From NCBI GenBank assembly GCA_038065515.1, contig JBBTQV010000060.1:1-8886 (forward strand): a stretch of 8,886 nt of DNA, in the 5' to 3' direction. The notes under the pieces were generated by a model. It worked only from the letters and a program-made list of their open reading frames with translations. It was not told where the DNA came from and did no database searches. Source of the stretch: JAGOPO01 sp038065515. Its GTDB lineage: Bacteria > Patescibacteriota > Minisyncoccia > 2-02-FULL-40-12 > GWA2-44-9. Position numbers and translations under genes: made by a program. Below, piece after piece: positions 1 to 5,249 of this stretch; the first letter of the stretch is position 1; each line of letters starts with the position of its first letter.

Positions 1-2
1 CA

Positions 3-305
3 CTCACAACAGACGACGGACCGCTGGCACGGCTGGTGAAGAATATCTTGGCGTACATTGCGGATGCCTTCGGATTCAGAGTGGAGGAGGGGAGGATTGA
101 AACAAAGAAATTGTGTGTCGGCGCAGAATGTATCGATGAGCAGGAGCTCCAGCAGATCCGCCAGTTGATTCAAAGTCGCACCGTAGAGCCAACTCCGATT
201 CCAACATCAATTCCGGCAGAAACTCCGACTCCCGATCCGACCCCGACCCCGACAGACACGCCATCTCCGACTCCCGAAGAACCGCCTCCCACCGCAACCC
301 CATAA
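3..305 (+). CDS. C-terminal fragment of a surface / tail-fibre-like protein with Pro-Thr tail (5' end outside window)
   Basis: This frame is open from the left edge, so the gene begins upstream; an apparent GTG at 36 is probably internal. The last 100 codons read as two parts. The first ~62 residues (…LARLVKNILAYIADAFGF…) contain the block 'IETKKLCVGAECIDEQELQQI'-like region at 99-164, which resembles the conserved C-terminal segment of large CPR tail-fibre/endosialidase-chaperone-like surface proteins (from memory). The last ~38 residues are a Pro/Thr/Ser/Glu tail with repeated PTP units, low in hydrophobics and likely extended, perhaps wall-spanning or glycosylated. The stop is TAA. No terminator is visible before the next promoter at 316-344. 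The function of the whole protein cannot be judged from this piece; the family link is moderate, the coding call strong. Confidence 0.75.
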   Translation, partial: LTTDDGPLARLVKNILAYIADAFGFRVEEGRIETKKLCVGAECIDEQELQQIRQLIQSRTVEPTPIPTSIPAETPTPDPTPTPTDTPSPTPEEPPPTATP

Positions 306-315
306 CAAGCGCTTC

Positions 316-344
316 TTGTTGCGCATGTTCCGTTGTGGTAAAAT
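316..344 (+). promoter_or_regulatory. Sigma70-type promoter for mntA, leaderless
   Basis: TTGTTG at 316-321, a 17-nt spacer, then TAAAAT at 339-344. Six bases (345-350) separate the -10 box from the GTG start at 351, so transcription would begin at or next to the start codon. No Shine-Dalgarno sequence is present. Confidence 0.65.
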
Positions 345-350
345 GGCCGC

Positions 351-635
351 GTGGTCAAGGATATTCAACAAATCAACAGCATACTGGCGCTCAACGATGT
401 TGCATACGCCGGTCTTTTCGGTTCGTTTGCGCGTGGGCAGGAGAATGAGAAAAGCGACATCGACATACTGGTTCGGTTCAGTAAGCCTAAAAGTCTGATG
501 GATATGATACGCATTCAACGGCTCCTTTCCGAGAAAGTCGGCCGAAAGATTGATTTGGTGACCGAAGGCGCTTTGAGCCCTTATACCCGGAAAAATGTCA
601 TGGAAGATTTGACTGATTTGTATGGTCATCGATAA
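351..635 (+). CDS. mntA: MntA-type minimal nucleotidyltransferase antitoxin
   Basis: Known role of the family: MntA transfers AMP from ATP to a tyrosine of the partner HepT, silencing that RNase toxin. The 94-aa product has the polymerase-beta-fold signature GSFARG at residues 24-29, followed by SDIDILV with metal-binding D36 and D38, and a third acidic residue D68 in KIDLV. All three catalytic carboxylates therefore appear present and the enzyme should be active. Length fits single-domain minimal NTases. The start is GTG at 351, since the frame is closed by a stop at 339-341 and the -10 box ends 6 nt upstream. The last 14 nt overlap hepT, giving the antitoxin-first order typical of type VII modules. 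Alternative: a generic DUF/NTase pair with another role, less likely given the partner. Confidence 0.9.
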   Translation: MVKDIQQINSILALNDVAYAGLFGSFARGQENEKSDIDILVRFSKPKSLMDMIRIQRLLSEKVGRKIDLVTEGALSPYTRKNVMEDLTDLYGHR

Positions 636-957
636 TGCCTACCTCCGGCACATCTTGGAAGCGATTCTGAAGATTGAACAGTATGTCGCGGGATATACCG
701 AGGATTCATTCCAGAATGATGATTTAATAAGCGATGGGGTCATCCGGCAGCTCGAGGTCATCGGTGAAGCGGCGGGGAGCTTGTCGGACGAGGCAAAATC
801 TCAAAGCAGAGAAATCCGTTGGCAGGACGCAACGGATATGCGCAACTTTCTCTCGCATGAATATTTTCGGGTTGACCGCCGCATCGTATGGCAGACGGTG
901 CTGAAAGATATTCCTCTTATGAAAGCGGAAGTGCTTCGACTTTTGGAACGGCAATAA
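622..957 (+). CDS. hepT: HepT-like HEPN RNase toxin (DUF86)
   Basis: A 111-aa, mostly helical protein of the HEPN/DUF86 family. The family's active-site motif R-x4-H-x-Y is visible as RNFLSHEYF at residues 74-82: R74 and H79 are the expected RNase residues, and Y81 is the tyrosine that MntA AMPylates in studied systems. Upstream helices (IRQLEVIGEAAG, 41-52) match the usual HepT core. The ATG at 622 lies inside mntA, so the two are translationally coupled and co-transcribed; there is no convincing Shine-Dalgarno sequence at normal spacing. The known role of the family is cleavage of RNA (tRNA or mRNA) when not neutralised. Nothing looks truncated. The biological trigger cannot be read from sequence. 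Confidence 0.9.
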   Translation: MVIDNAYLRHILEAILKIEQYVAGYTEDSFQNDDLISDGVIRQLEVIGEAAGSLSDEAKSQSREIRWQDATDMRNFLSHEYFRVDRRIVWQTVLKDIPLMKAEVLRLLERQ

Positions 958-980
958 AAAGCCCGCTCACTTTGAGCGGG
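956..980 (-). terminator. Rho-independent terminator of the 53-aa gene
   Basis: Perfect 8-bp stem 962-969 / 973-980 with a 3-nt loop. On the minus strand it is followed by CTTTTT (plus-strand A-run at 956-960). The minus-strand stop codon TGA (967-969) lies inside the stem. On the plus strand no T-run follows, so it is a poor terminator for hepT. Confidence 0.85.
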
Positions 981-1128
981 TCAGTACTGCCGCGTTGCGT
1001 TTGATGATTTCTTCGTTCTGCCGTGTGAGCAGTGCGATGACGAGATCGAGCTTCTCATTTGTCTGCGCAAGCTGGGCGTTGGTTTCGTCCAGCTTCGCGA
1101 TGACCGGTTTTAGGTCTATCAGTCCCAT
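967..1128 (-). CDS. Small 53-aa coiled-coil protein, unknown function
   Basis: I chose the ATG at 1128 rather than the upstream in-frame start at 1149. It has a purine-rich AGAGGA at 1137-1132 a few bases upstream, and the predicted promoter (-10 at 1156-1151) would start transcription near 1144, inside the longer form. The product begins MGLIDLKPVIAKLDETN and has hydrophobic residues in a heptad-like pattern over residues ~10-47, so a short coiled coil or helical hairpin is likely. It has no signal peptide, membrane segment or catalytic motif. The gene runs divergently from the bPH2-Schlafen gene and ends in a strong terminator that overlaps the last codons. A dedicated promoter, ribosome site and terminator argue it is real despite its size. 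No family is recognised; an oligomerisation partner or regulator is possible but unproven. Confidence 0.65.
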   Translation of the reverse strand: MGLIDLKPVIAKLDETNAQLAQTNEKLDLVIALLTRQNEEIIKRNAAVLTRSK

Positions 1129-1150
1129 ATTTCCTCTCTTTACTGCCAAC

Positions 1151-1179
1151 GATATACCACATTGTTGTCCAGTTGCCCA
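1151..1179 (-). promoter_or_regulatory. Promoter of the 53-aa coiled-coil gene
   Basis: On the minus strand: TGGGCA (1179-1174), 17-nt spacer, TATATC (1156-1151). The predicted start is near 1144, giving a leader of about 16 nt that contains the AGAGGA ribosome site. The -35 box overlaps that of the opposite promoter. Confidence 0.5.
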
Positions 1180-1201
1180 TGCGCCACAGCTACGCTACGA
1201 T
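1173..1201 (+). promoter_or_regulatory. Promoter of the bPH2-Schlafen gene
   Basis: TTGCCC (1173-1178), 17-nt spacer, TACGAT (1196-1201). The predicted start is near 1208, only about 3 nt ahead of ATG 1211, so the mRNA would be leaderless or nearly so. No Shine-Dalgarno sequence is seen. Confidence 0.5.
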
Positions 1202-1210
1202 TGACCGTAT

Positions 1211-2191
1211 ATGCCTACACCGCTGGTGGTAAAGAAAAGCCCCATCGTCATCATCCGTAATTTCATCGCGCTTCAGTTCGCTTCGGTCGGTTTATATGTC
1301 CTTGCTGCCACGCTGGAAGACTATGGAGCAATCTGGGAGACGCTTCCCGTTGTGCATGTTGTTCCGTTTGCGATAGCGCAGATGCTCTTCGTGTTTCTGA
1401 CGGAAGCCGTGCTGACACTGTTCATCTTTCTCTCGTGGTATCGGCAAACGGTTCGCTTGACGAACGACCAACTGGTGTTCGATGAAGGTCTTCTGATGAG
1501 GTCGCATACGGTCGTTCCGCTCAACCGCATCGCAACAACGACATTCAGACAGAATGTGCTCGGACGGCTGACCCACTACGGAACACTCGATGTGCGTGAC
1601 AGCCACGGTGCTTTACTGTTGCATCTGGTCGGCATGTCGGATCCCAAGGAATTTGTCGATGCGATGATGGAGCGAAAGGGACAGTTCCGGACCGATGCCG
1701 ATGCGGAACCGTCAGAGCTGGTGCGTTCCAGCGAACATGAACAGCTAGAACGCAAGAGCACCCTGCGGTGGGATTTGAAAACGGGTGCCGTCAATAAATC
1801 ACTTGAAAAAGCTGCCATGAAAACGATTGCCGCATTCATGAATTCCAAAGGTGGGCATCTGCTGCTGGGAGTAGGGGATGGCGGTGAAGCTGTAGGATTG
1901 GAGCATGACTACGCAACCCTCCCGCGACGCGACGGTGACGGTTTGCAAAATCATTTTTCGAATGTATTATCGGCGATGCTGGGGCCGTCACTGCGGCAGT
2001 ATGTGCGGCTCAAGCCGTTTACCCACGAAGGCAAGGAGTGTATGCTTGTGGCGGTAACGCCATCCGATCGTCCCGCATACTTGCGCGACCAGGACCACGA
2101 AGAGTTTTTTATACGCACCGGCAACGGAACCACCTCTCTGCGCATGTCGGAGGCGAATTCCTATATTGCAACGCGGTTCAGTACAAAATAA
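1211..2191 (+). CDS. Membrane-anchored bPH2-Schlafen (AlbA_2) fusion protein
   Basis: The 326-aa protein has three parts. Residues ~17-35 and ~50-76 are two membrane helices. Residues ~77-155 (VRLTNDQLVFDEGLL…VVPLNRIATTTF) look like a bacterial PH-like (bPH2/DUF304) domain. Residues ~174-325 form a Schlafen AlbA_2 domain, with 'NSKGGHLLLGVGDGG' (211-225) and 'EEFFIRTGNGTTSLR' (297-311) as diagnostic blocks. E175, E180 and K182 have the E-x4-E-x-K spacing of Schlafen nucleases, and D223 sits where their third acidic residue falls, so an RNase centre may be intact; this is inference from memory of SLFN11/13. Many AlbA_2 proteins are only annotated as RNA- or DNA-binding. The catalytic part should face the cytoplasm. 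It follows a toxin-antitoxin pair and runs divergently from a coiled-coil gene, which hints at stress or defence without proving it. Confidence 0.85.
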   Translation: MPTPLVVKKSPIVIIRNFIALQFASVGLYVLAATLEDYGAIWETLPVVHVVPFAIAQMLFVFLTEAVLTLFIFLSWYRQTVRLTNDQLVFDEGLLMRSHTVVPLNRIATTTFRQNVLGRLTHYGTLDVRDSHGALLLHLVGMSDPKEFVDAMMERKGQFRTDADAEPSELVRSSEHEQLERKSTLRWDLKTGAVNKSLEKAAMKTIAAFMNSKGGHLLLGVGDGGEAVGLEHDYATLPRRDGDGLQNHFSNVLSAMLGPSLRQYVRLKPFTHEGKECMLVAVTPSDRPAYLRDQDHEEFFIRTGNGTTSLRMSEANSYIATRFSTK

Positions 2192-2194
2192 TAA
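2166..2194 (+). promoter_or_regulatory. Possible promoter for the cyclophilin gene
   Basis: TTGCAA (2166-2171), 17-nt spacer, TAATAA (2189-2194), overlapping the stop codon of the upstream gene. The start would be near 2201, six bases before ATG 2207, and no ribosome site is visible. Read-through from the upstream gene is an equally good explanation. Confidence 0.35.
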
Positions 2195-2206
2195 TTCATT
2201 ACTCAT

Positions 2207-2866
2207 ATGAGCGTCGTGAAGAGTATTATTATCGGTGTTGTTCTGCTGGCAGTTATTATCGGCGTTGCGGTATGGGCAAAGAACCGTCCGGCTCCCTCTG
2301 CGTCTCCTGAACCCTCTGTCTCCGAATCTGTTTCGCCGGTCGCCTCCGCATCGGTCTCACCGGTATCAAACGAAATCAAAAATAATATGCACGAAGTTAC
2401 CATCACCACGAATCTTGGAGACATCGTATTCCAGACCTATGACGCCGATACTCCCAAAACCGTCGAAAACTTTGTCACGCTTGCCGGCAAAGGATTCTAC
2501 AAAGATGTGATTTTCCACCGTGTCATTGAAGGATTCATGATTCAGGGCGGCGATCCGACCGGCACCGGTTCGGGCGGCCCGGGCTACCAGTTCGCAGACG
2601 AGCTGAATCCGGACACCGAATCGTATAAGAAAGGATACACGGCCGGAACGGTTGCGATGGCGAACGCCGGTCCGAATACCAACGGCAGTCAGTTCTTCAT
2701 CATGCACAAAGATTATCCGTTGCCCCACAGCTACACTATTTTCGGCCATGTGGTGCGCGGTCAGGATGTCGTTGATAAGATTGCGACGACGACAGTTGAT
2801 GGCAATGATAAACCACTCACGCCGGTGGCCATGAAGAAAGTGACGGTCAAACCGTTGACCCCGTAG
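2207..2866 (+). CDS. Membrane-anchored cyclophilin-type peptidyl-prolyl cis-trans isomerase
   Basis: Cyclophilins catalyse cis-trans isomerisation of X-Pro bonds and assist folding. In this 219-aa protein, residues ~5-24 are a single hydrophobic anchor. Residues 27-56 are a Pro/Ser/Val/Glu linker, and residues ~61-216 are the cyclophilin barrel. FHRVIEGFMIQGGDPTG (103-119) carries the catalytic arginine (R105) and Q113, and SQFFI (161-165) supplies the hydrophobic pocket. The usual tryptophan loop ahead of the '(T/V)FG' strand reads PLPHSYTIFG, which is shorter than in human CypA but seen in many bacterial forms. The domain should lie outside the membrane, where it would help secreted proteins fold. 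The ATG at 2207 is the first start and lies 15 nt after the previous gene. No lipobox is seen. Confidence 0.93.
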   Translation: MSVVKSIIIGVVLLAVIIGVAVWAKNRPAPSASPEPSVSESVSPVASASVSPVSNEIKNNMHEVTITTNLGDIVFQTYDADTPKTVENFVTLAGKGFYKDVIFHRVIEGFMIQGGDPTGTGSGGPGYQFADELNPDTESYKKGYTAGTVAMANAGPNTNGSQFFIMHKDYPLPHSYTIFGHVVRGQDVVDKIATTTVDGNDKPLTPVAMKKVTVKPLTP

Positions 2867-2895
2867 TTGTCAGTCGGGACACATCGGCATATGCT
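2867..2895 (+). promoter_or_regulatory. Promoter of the exported HExxH protein
   Basis: TTGTCA (2867-2872, five of six consensus bases), 17-nt spacer, TATGCT (2890-2895). The predicted start is near 2902, leaving about 20 nt of leader with a Shine-Dalgarno sequence. The -35 box directly follows the cyclophilin stop codon. Confidence 0.6.
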
Positions 2896-2910
2896 CTCCG
2901 CACGCTCTTT

Positions 2911-2918
2911 AGGAGGTG
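2911..2918 (+). promoter_or_regulatory. Strong Shine-Dalgarno site that sets the start at 2922
   Basis: AGGAGGTG is a perfect match to the 16S anti-Shine-Dalgarno core. AGGAGG ends five bases before ATG 2922, whereas an in-frame GTG at 2916 lies within the site itself and cannot use it. Confidence 0.85.
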
Positions 2919-2921
2919 CCT

Positions 2922-3533
2922 ATGAAGCGCGGATTCATTGTGCTGTTTCTGGCCGTGCTGATGCGCGGACACGGATTTACAGTTCCGGTGACAACAGAGA
3001 CGGTGGTGTTTTTCGACCATGATGCGCCCGCACCGATACTCCCTGCCATTCCTGCAAGTACGCATCTGTGGTTGGCGCTTTGGGGAGATGGCCGCGGAGA
3101 AGTGCGCTCCGAGCTGACCGAACCGGCCTCACCGCGACTGCAGAGCGTCTACGGTGTCATCGTGCGCAGGGCTCGTGCGCGGCAGTTTAAGTTTCGGCCC
3201 CCGGCGCTGTATCAGACGAAGGACATCGTGCAACTGCTCCTGCCTCTTCCCCCGATACGGGTCTACGGCCGCCACTTTGTGGGCCCCAACCGCATTCTGG
3301 TGACGAAGGAGTGGACGGACCGGATGACCGATACCGAACTCCAGGTGCTCTTGGCGCATGAGCTGGGCCATGCTATTGATGATCAGACCGAACGCATCGG
3401 ACATCGGAGCTTTAAGAGTGTGTACTGGTTCGGACAACAGGAGTTTGCTGACCACATTGCAGAGCTTCTGGTGGGCATCGAGGCCGTTGCGGTGTTCGAT
3501 CGTCGCTATATCCTTGCCGATGCCAATCCCTAA
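2922..3533 (+). CDS. Exported HExxH zinc-metallopeptidase-like protein
   Basis: The product is 203 aa from ATG 2922, which has a textbook ribosome site. Residues 1-20 (MKRGFIVLFLAVLMRG…) form a signal peptide or short anchor. HELGHAID at 146-153 is a zincin motif: H146 and H150 would bind zinc and E147 would be the general base. Downstream, QQEFADHIAELLVG (172-185) sits where M48 and M78/IrrE-like enzymes carry their third ligand. The M48 spacing ExxxD is not exact, since E174 and D177 are three apart, so the third ligand is uncertain. The N-terminal part (25-125) is unrecognised. The gene has its own promoter and terminator, so it is a single transcript. Expected role: envelope peptidase or an inactive relative. 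The zincin call is good, the exact family unknown. Confidence 0.8.
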   Translation: MKRGFIVLFLAVLMRGHGFTVPVTTETVVFFDHDAPAPILPAIPASTHLWLALWGDGRGEVRSELTEPASPRLQSVYGVIVRRARARQFKFRPPALYQTKDIVQLLLPLPPIRVYGRHFVGPNRILVTKEWTDRMTDTELQVLLAHELGHAIDDQTERIGHRSFKSVYWFGQQEFADHIAELLVGIEAVAVFDRRYILADANP

Positions 3534-3536
3534 TGC

Positions 3537-3571
3537 CGGCTCCCGTCTTGGCGGGGGCCGTTTCTTTTTTT
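3537..3571 (+). terminator. Rho-independent terminator after the HExxH gene
   Basis: Nine-base-pair GC-rich stem 3537-3545 / 3552-3560 with one G·U pair, 6-nt loop, then a run of ten T's broken by one C (3561-3571). It starts 4 nt after the stop codon. The T-run also provides the only possible -35 region of the next promoter. Confidence 0.93.
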
Positions 3572-3583
3572 CATTGCGGACGC

Positions 3584-3589
3584 TATGAT
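3584..3589 (+). promoter_or_regulatory. -10 box of the Cys-His protein gene, leaderless
   Basis: TATGAT followed by six bases and then ATG 3596. The -35 position (3561-3566) falls in the terminator T-run and matches consensus poorly. Confidence 0.55.
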
Positions 3590-3595
3590 GCTTTT

Positions 3596-4216
3596 ATGTT
3601 TGATTTGAATACCGATGAGATGCGGGCACTTCGGCGGATGAACACGCCGGTGAAGATTCAGGATTTCTTGGAGACATTGCCGTACAGTTTCGACCACGGT
3701 AACGACATGTTGCGTTCGCCGCGGCGCGTTTTGCGTGAGTGCACCGCGCACTGCATCGAGGGCGCATTGCTGGCCGCAGCCGCACTGTGGATGAACGGCT
3801 CGCGCCCGCTGTTGTTAGATGTGCGCTCAACGCCTGATGATTTAGATCATGTCGTCACCCTGTTTCGCGCTCATGGGTGCTGGGGTGCGCTCTCGAAAAC
3901 CAATCATGCGGTTCTACGATTTCGCGAACCGGTGTACCGCACGGTGCGGGAGCTCGCGATGTCGTACTTCCATGAGTATTTTTTGGACGATGGATGCAAA
4001 ACAATGCGTGACTATTCCGACCCGTTCGATGTCGGACGGAGATTCGGTCATGCATGGCTGACGACCGAAGACGATTTGTGGCATATTGCCGAAACGCTTG
4101 ATACGAGCAGGCACCGGCCTGTTTTAAACGCGCCACAGATGCGCGCTCTGCGACGCGCAGACCCCGTGGAAATTGCGGCAGGGAAACTGATGGTTCACCA
4201 AAAGCCACGCCGCTAG
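3596..4216 (+). CDS. Transglutaminase/papain-like Cys-His protein of unknown role
   Basis: The frame opens at an ATG at 3533, but that overlaps the previous stop codon and would translate through a terminator. ATG 3596, placed six bases after a -10 box, is the better start and gives 206 aa. The centre carries CTAHCIEGALLAAAALW (49-65), LDHVVTLFRAHGCWGALS (83-100) and KTNHAVLRFREPVYRTVREL (101-120). C53 at the start of a helix, H85, and N103 or H104 are arranged as in transglutaminase/papain-fold enzymes. I remember similar conserved blocks in uncharacterised CPR proteins. There is no signal peptide or membrane segment, so it should be cytoplasmic. It may be a protease, an amidase or a protein-crosslinking enzyme; the substrate is unknown. 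The catalytic assignment is inference. Confidence 0.75.
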   Translation: MFDLNTDEMRALRRMNTPVKIQDFLETLPYSFDHGNDMLRSPRRVLRECTAHCIEGALLAAAALWMNGSRPLLLDVRSTPDDLDHVVTLFRAHGCWGALSKTNHAVLRFREPVYRTVRELAMSYFHEYFLDDGCKTMRDYSDPFDVGRRFGHAWLTTEDDLWHIAETLDTSRHRPVLNAPQMRALRRADPVEIAAGKLMVHQKPRR

Positions 4217-4248
4217 TTTATCAACACACACTTTTTCTGCGGCCCGTA

Positions 4249-4254
4249 TATGAT
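4249..4254 (+). promoter_or_regulatory. -10 box for the 4261 gene, leaderless
   Basis: TATGAT, six bases, then ATG 4261. No good -35 is found 17 nt upstream. No Shine-Dalgarno sequence precedes the ATG. Confidence 0.5.
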
Positions 4255-4260
4255 GGGCGC

Positions 4261-4722
4261 ATGGGTAGTGTATTTGCGACGCACACAAAAACGCGGCATT
4301 TCCGGAACCTCGCCGTTCTTGTGGGAGTGTGCGCCATTGTCGCCGGTGGTGCGCTGGCGGGTCGTTCAGTTCGAGAGCCGCTGATGGCAGCTATTCGCGA
4401 TGCGGTTACTTCTCCGTCTGCCACTGTCACCGCACCGGCAGAAACGGTTTTCCCGCAACCGCGCGCGATCGATTGGGAGGGGGCGGTGTTCGGCGTTCTG
4501 GCAGGAGGCAGGGGACTTGCCGTCAGGCGGGCCGACTCCGGTGAGATGTTCCAGGCGTATAATTTCAATGGGATAATTGCGTCGGTATCATATGCTCCTG
4601 TGCGTATTACCGGCCGCTGGACGGGTATCAGCTGTGCGTACCAGCAAACCGTTTTTAGCGGGCAATGTACGCCGACCGTCGATATTGATGATCTTGAAAT
4701 TCTTTCGATTACACTGGAATAA
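4261..4722 (+). CDS. Small membrane-anchored protein, unknown function
   Basis: This 153-aa product is not recognised. Residues 1-16 are basic and residues ~17-34 (LAVLVGVCAIVAGGALAG) form one membrane helix or an uncleaved signal. A Ser/Thr/Pro/Ala-rich linker (~48-65) follows. Residues ~68-153 form a compact, probably beta-rich domain with two cysteines (C109 and C120 by count) that could form a disulfide outside the cell. The ATG lies six bases after a -10 box. The stop TAA shares its last A with the ATG of the tRNA-binding protein, so the two are co-transcribed and translationally coupled. That pairing of an envelope protein with a translation protein does not explain the function. The coding call is good; function is unknown. 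Confidence 0.75.
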   Translation: MGSVFATHTKTRHFRNLAVLVGVCAIVAGGALAGRSVREPLMAAIRDAVTSPSATVTAPAETVFPQPRAIDWEGAVFGVLAGGRGLAVRRADSGEMFQAYNFNGIIASVSYAPVRITGRWTGISCAYQQTVFSGQCTPTVDIDDLEILSITLE

Positions 4723-5048
4723 TGATTACCTACGAACATTTTTCGGCGATAGATTTGCGTGTTGCCACGGTGACGGCAGCCGAACGCGTCGAGGGGAGTG
4801 AAAAATTATTAAGATTGCAGTTGGATGTGGGCGAGCTCGGTGCACGCCAGATTGTTGCGGGAGTCGGCAAAGCATACACGCCTGAAGAGCTGGTCGGCAC
4901 ACAAATCATCATTGTCGCGAACCTAGAGCCCCGTGCGCTCATGGGTCACGAATCAAACGGCATGCTCCTCGCGGCGCGCGACGGCGAAGCAGTGCCCGTA
5001 CTCCTGCGTCCTCAACGCGCCGTCCCCGCGGGCTCAAAGATAAATTAG
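4722..5048 (+). CDS. Stand-alone tRNA-binding OB-fold protein (EMAP-II/Trbp111, MetRS beta-like)
   Basis: The 108-aa protein is a single EMAP-II/Trbp111-type OB fold, as found at the C-terminus of methionyl-tRNA synthetase. Diagnostic stretches are FSAIDLRVATVTAAERVEGS (7-26), QIVAGVGKAYTPEELVG (43-59) and VANLEPRALMGHESNGMLLA (65-84). In known relatives this domain dimerises and binds the tRNA elbow, helping MetRS or acting as a separate tRNA chaperone (Trbp111) or the CsaA export chaperone. Annotation as 'methionine-tRNA ligase subunit beta' is common, but no MetRS catalytic gene is seen here, so the partner is unknown. The ATG overlaps the previous stop (TAATG) and there is no Shine-Dalgarno sequence, which fits coupled translation. 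Length is normal for the stand-alone form. Confidence 0.92.
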   Translation: MITYEHFSAIDLRVATVTAAERVEGSEKLLRLQLDVGELGARQIVAGVGKAYTPEELVGTQIIIVANLEPRALMGHESNGMLLAARDGEAVPVLLRPQRAVPAGSKIN

Positions 5049-5071
5049 ATTGCCCTCCGCCAGCCAACCCC

Positions 5072-5082
5072 TGCTCGGGCCT
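5072..5082 (+). repeat. Direct repeat, left copy (TGCTCGGGCCT)
   Basis: An exact 11-nt match to 5504-5514. The two copies bracket almost the whole structured intergenic region. The match may be chance or the mark of an insertion or recombination. Confidence 0.4.
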
Positions 5083-5249
5083 GGGTCGATTGGTGTGTTC
5101 GCCTCACAAACCGTAGAACCTGTTGCAAGGTTTGGGGATGCAACATTCTGCGGTCTGTTATCGGCTCACATTCATCACATCCGCCCAGCTCCCTTCGGCA
5201 GGGACAGGCCGGCTCCGTGCCGGACTTGGTGTTGCTTTGATTTTATATA

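Noticed and set aside
1129..1149. Seven-residue N-terminal extension of the coiled-coil protein
   Set aside because: It lacks a ribosome site and overlaps the predicted transcription start; ATG 1128 has a purine-rich site.
2916..2921. GTG 2916 as start of the HExxH gene
   Set aside because: It lies within the Shine-Dalgarno sequence that serves ATG 2922.
3533..3595. N-terminal extension of the Cys-His protein to ATG 3533
   Set aside because: That ATG overlaps the previous stop codon and the extension would be translated through a strong terminator; ATG 3596 fits the leaderless -10 spacing.
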